A stretch of DNA of 7,056 nt from positions 1 to 7,056 of the forward strand of contig CBFHSW010000083.1 of NCBI GenBank assembly GCA_965658595.1, in the 5' to 3' direction. The notes beneath the pieces are model-generated. The model was not told where the DNA came from. It worked only from the letters and a program-made list of their open reading frames with translations, and did not search any database. This DNA comes from UBA1858 sp965658595 (GTDB taxonomy: Bacteria; Pseudomonadota; Gammaproteobacteria; UBA4575). Both the position numbers and the translations under genes were made by a program. Below, in pieces: positions 6,374 through 7,056 of this stretch (within the stretch, counting starts at the first letter, position 1; each line of letters opens with the position of its first letter).

Positions 6374-7056
6374 AGGCTTTTCCCCACATGCATGAAACTC
6401 AGTAACTTAGCTTTACTTTGTTTAATTTGATTAAACATGCCAACCAAGCCCTTGGGCATAAAAATTGTGACGAATACAAAGATACTACCAAGAATAAACA
6501 ACCATGATTCTGGTTGCCATGCAGTAAAAAATGTCTTGGCATAATTTACGACAAACGCGCCTAAGACTGCACCATAAAGCGTTCCTCTTCCACCTATTGC
6601 CACCCATATTACTAGCTCAATAGAGCGAATAGGTGCAAATTCACTGGGATTAATAATGCCAACTTGAGGGACATATAAAGCCCCAGCAATTCCTGCTAGC
6701 ACTGCGGATACAATAAATACAAATAATTTTATGTGCTCATCACGATATCCTATGAATCGAATACGACTTTCAGAGTCCCGGATAGCTGTTGCTACTCTGC
6801 CCAAACGTGATTGAATAATATATTTACACACGGCATATCCCATCAATAAAGCTAATGCTGACAAGAAAAATAAAGCACAACGCGTAGCATTACTCTGCAA
6901 ATCAAATCCAAGTATATCTTTGAAATCAGTTAAACCATTATTACCACCAAACCCAAAATTATTTTGGAAGAACGCCAACATCAATGCATAAGTCATAGCT
7001 TGAGTGATAATGGATAAGTAAACGCCTGTCACACTAGAACGAAAAGCTAAATAACC
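6370..7056 (-). CDS. urtC: Urea ABC transporter permease UrtC (C-terminal part, cut by window edge)
   Basis: UrtC is one of the two inner-membrane permease subunits of the urea importer. The frame is open to the window edge, so only the last 228 residues are seen and the true start lies beyond 7056. A GTG at 7032 encodes an internal Val, since the codons before it read GYLAFRSS, in keeping with the family's FRS-VTGVY stretch. Hydrophobic spans (numbered from the edge) lie near 11-30, 58-78, 109-128, 146-174 and 184-203. The cytoplasmic coupling loop GRVATAIRDSESRIRFIGYR (86-105) is the EAA-like loop that contacts the ATPases. GFGGNNGLTDFKDILGF (35-51) is highly typical of UrtC and separates it from LivM. 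The stop overlaps the urtD start. The urtB and urtA genes would be expected just beyond the edge. Confidence 0.95.
   Translation of the reverse strand, partial: GYLAFRSSVTGVYLSIITQAMTYALMLAFFQNNFGFGGNNGLTDFKDILGFDLQSNATRCALFFLSALALLMGYAVCKYIIQSRLGRVATAIRDSESRIRFIGYRDEHIKLFVFIVSAVLAGIAGALYVPQVGIINPSEFAPIRSIELVIWVAIGGRGTLYGAVLGAFVVNYAKTFFTAWQPESWLFILGSIFVFVTIFMPKGLVGMFNQIKQSKAKLLSFMHVGKSL
6381..6385 (-). promoter_or_regulatory. Ribosome binding site of urtD
   Basis: GGGGA within the end of urtC, seven bases before the urtD ATG; supports that start together with the ATGA overlap. Confidence 0.6.

Noticed and set aside
6204..6395. Plus-strand open frame of 63 codons opposite the start of urtD
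   Set aside because: Antisense to the UrtD Walker A region, with no ribosome binding site and no domain.
7030..7032. GTG as start of a 220-aa UrtC
   Set aside because: The frame remains open upstream to the window edge, with family-like residues before it, so this is an internal Val codon and not a start.

Overview
The window is a single minus-strand gene run. It holds the end of an ABC-type urea importer (urtC partial, urtD, urtE) followed directly by a urease operon (a small membrane protein, ureD, ureA, ureB, ureC, ureE, ureF, ureG partial). In transcription order it runs from 7056 down to 1. No plus-strand gene, RNA gene, insertion sequence, CRISPR array or long repeat was found. Coding sequence fills nearly everything: the largest untranslated stretch is 64 nt, between urtE and the small gene, and several neighbours overlap by 4 to 8 nt.

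Organism: the order ureD-A-B-C-E-F-G, with separate ureA (100 aa) and ureB (105 aa), and the residue-for-residue UreC numbering shared with Klebsiella aerogenes urease point to a proteobacterium, most likely a gammaproteobacterium. Codon use is clearly AT-rich (many TTA, AAA, ATA and AAT codons), so a high-GC pseudomonad is unlikely. A marine or free-living low-GC gammaproteobacterium is plausible, but the genus cannot be fixed from this window.

Layout: 6370-7056 is the C-terminal two thirds of the UrtC permease. 5624-6373 is UrtD and 4933-5622 is UrtE, the two ATPases. 4689-4868 is an unlisted 59-aa gene with a GTG start, a signal peptide, a His-rich segment and one membrane span. 3813-4661 is UreD. 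3492-3794, 3164-3481 and 1464-3167 are the urease gamma, beta and alpha subunits. 983-1459 is UreE, 325-990 is UreF, and 1-306 is the N-terminal half of UreG, which runs off the window.

How they work together: the Urt transporter imports urea at the cost of ATP. UreABC hydrolyses it to ammonia and carbamate. UreD, UreF and UreG form the activation complex that carbamylates the active-site lysine and inserts two nickel ions delivered through UreE. The locus is thus a self-contained nitrogen-scavenging unit for urea. Each recognisable protein looks intact, with its catalytic or nucleotide-binding residues in place. The part that standard annotation would most easily miss is the small His-rich protein between importer and urease. 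Its predicted mature N terminus resembles the start of HupE/UreJ nickel-related membrane proteins.
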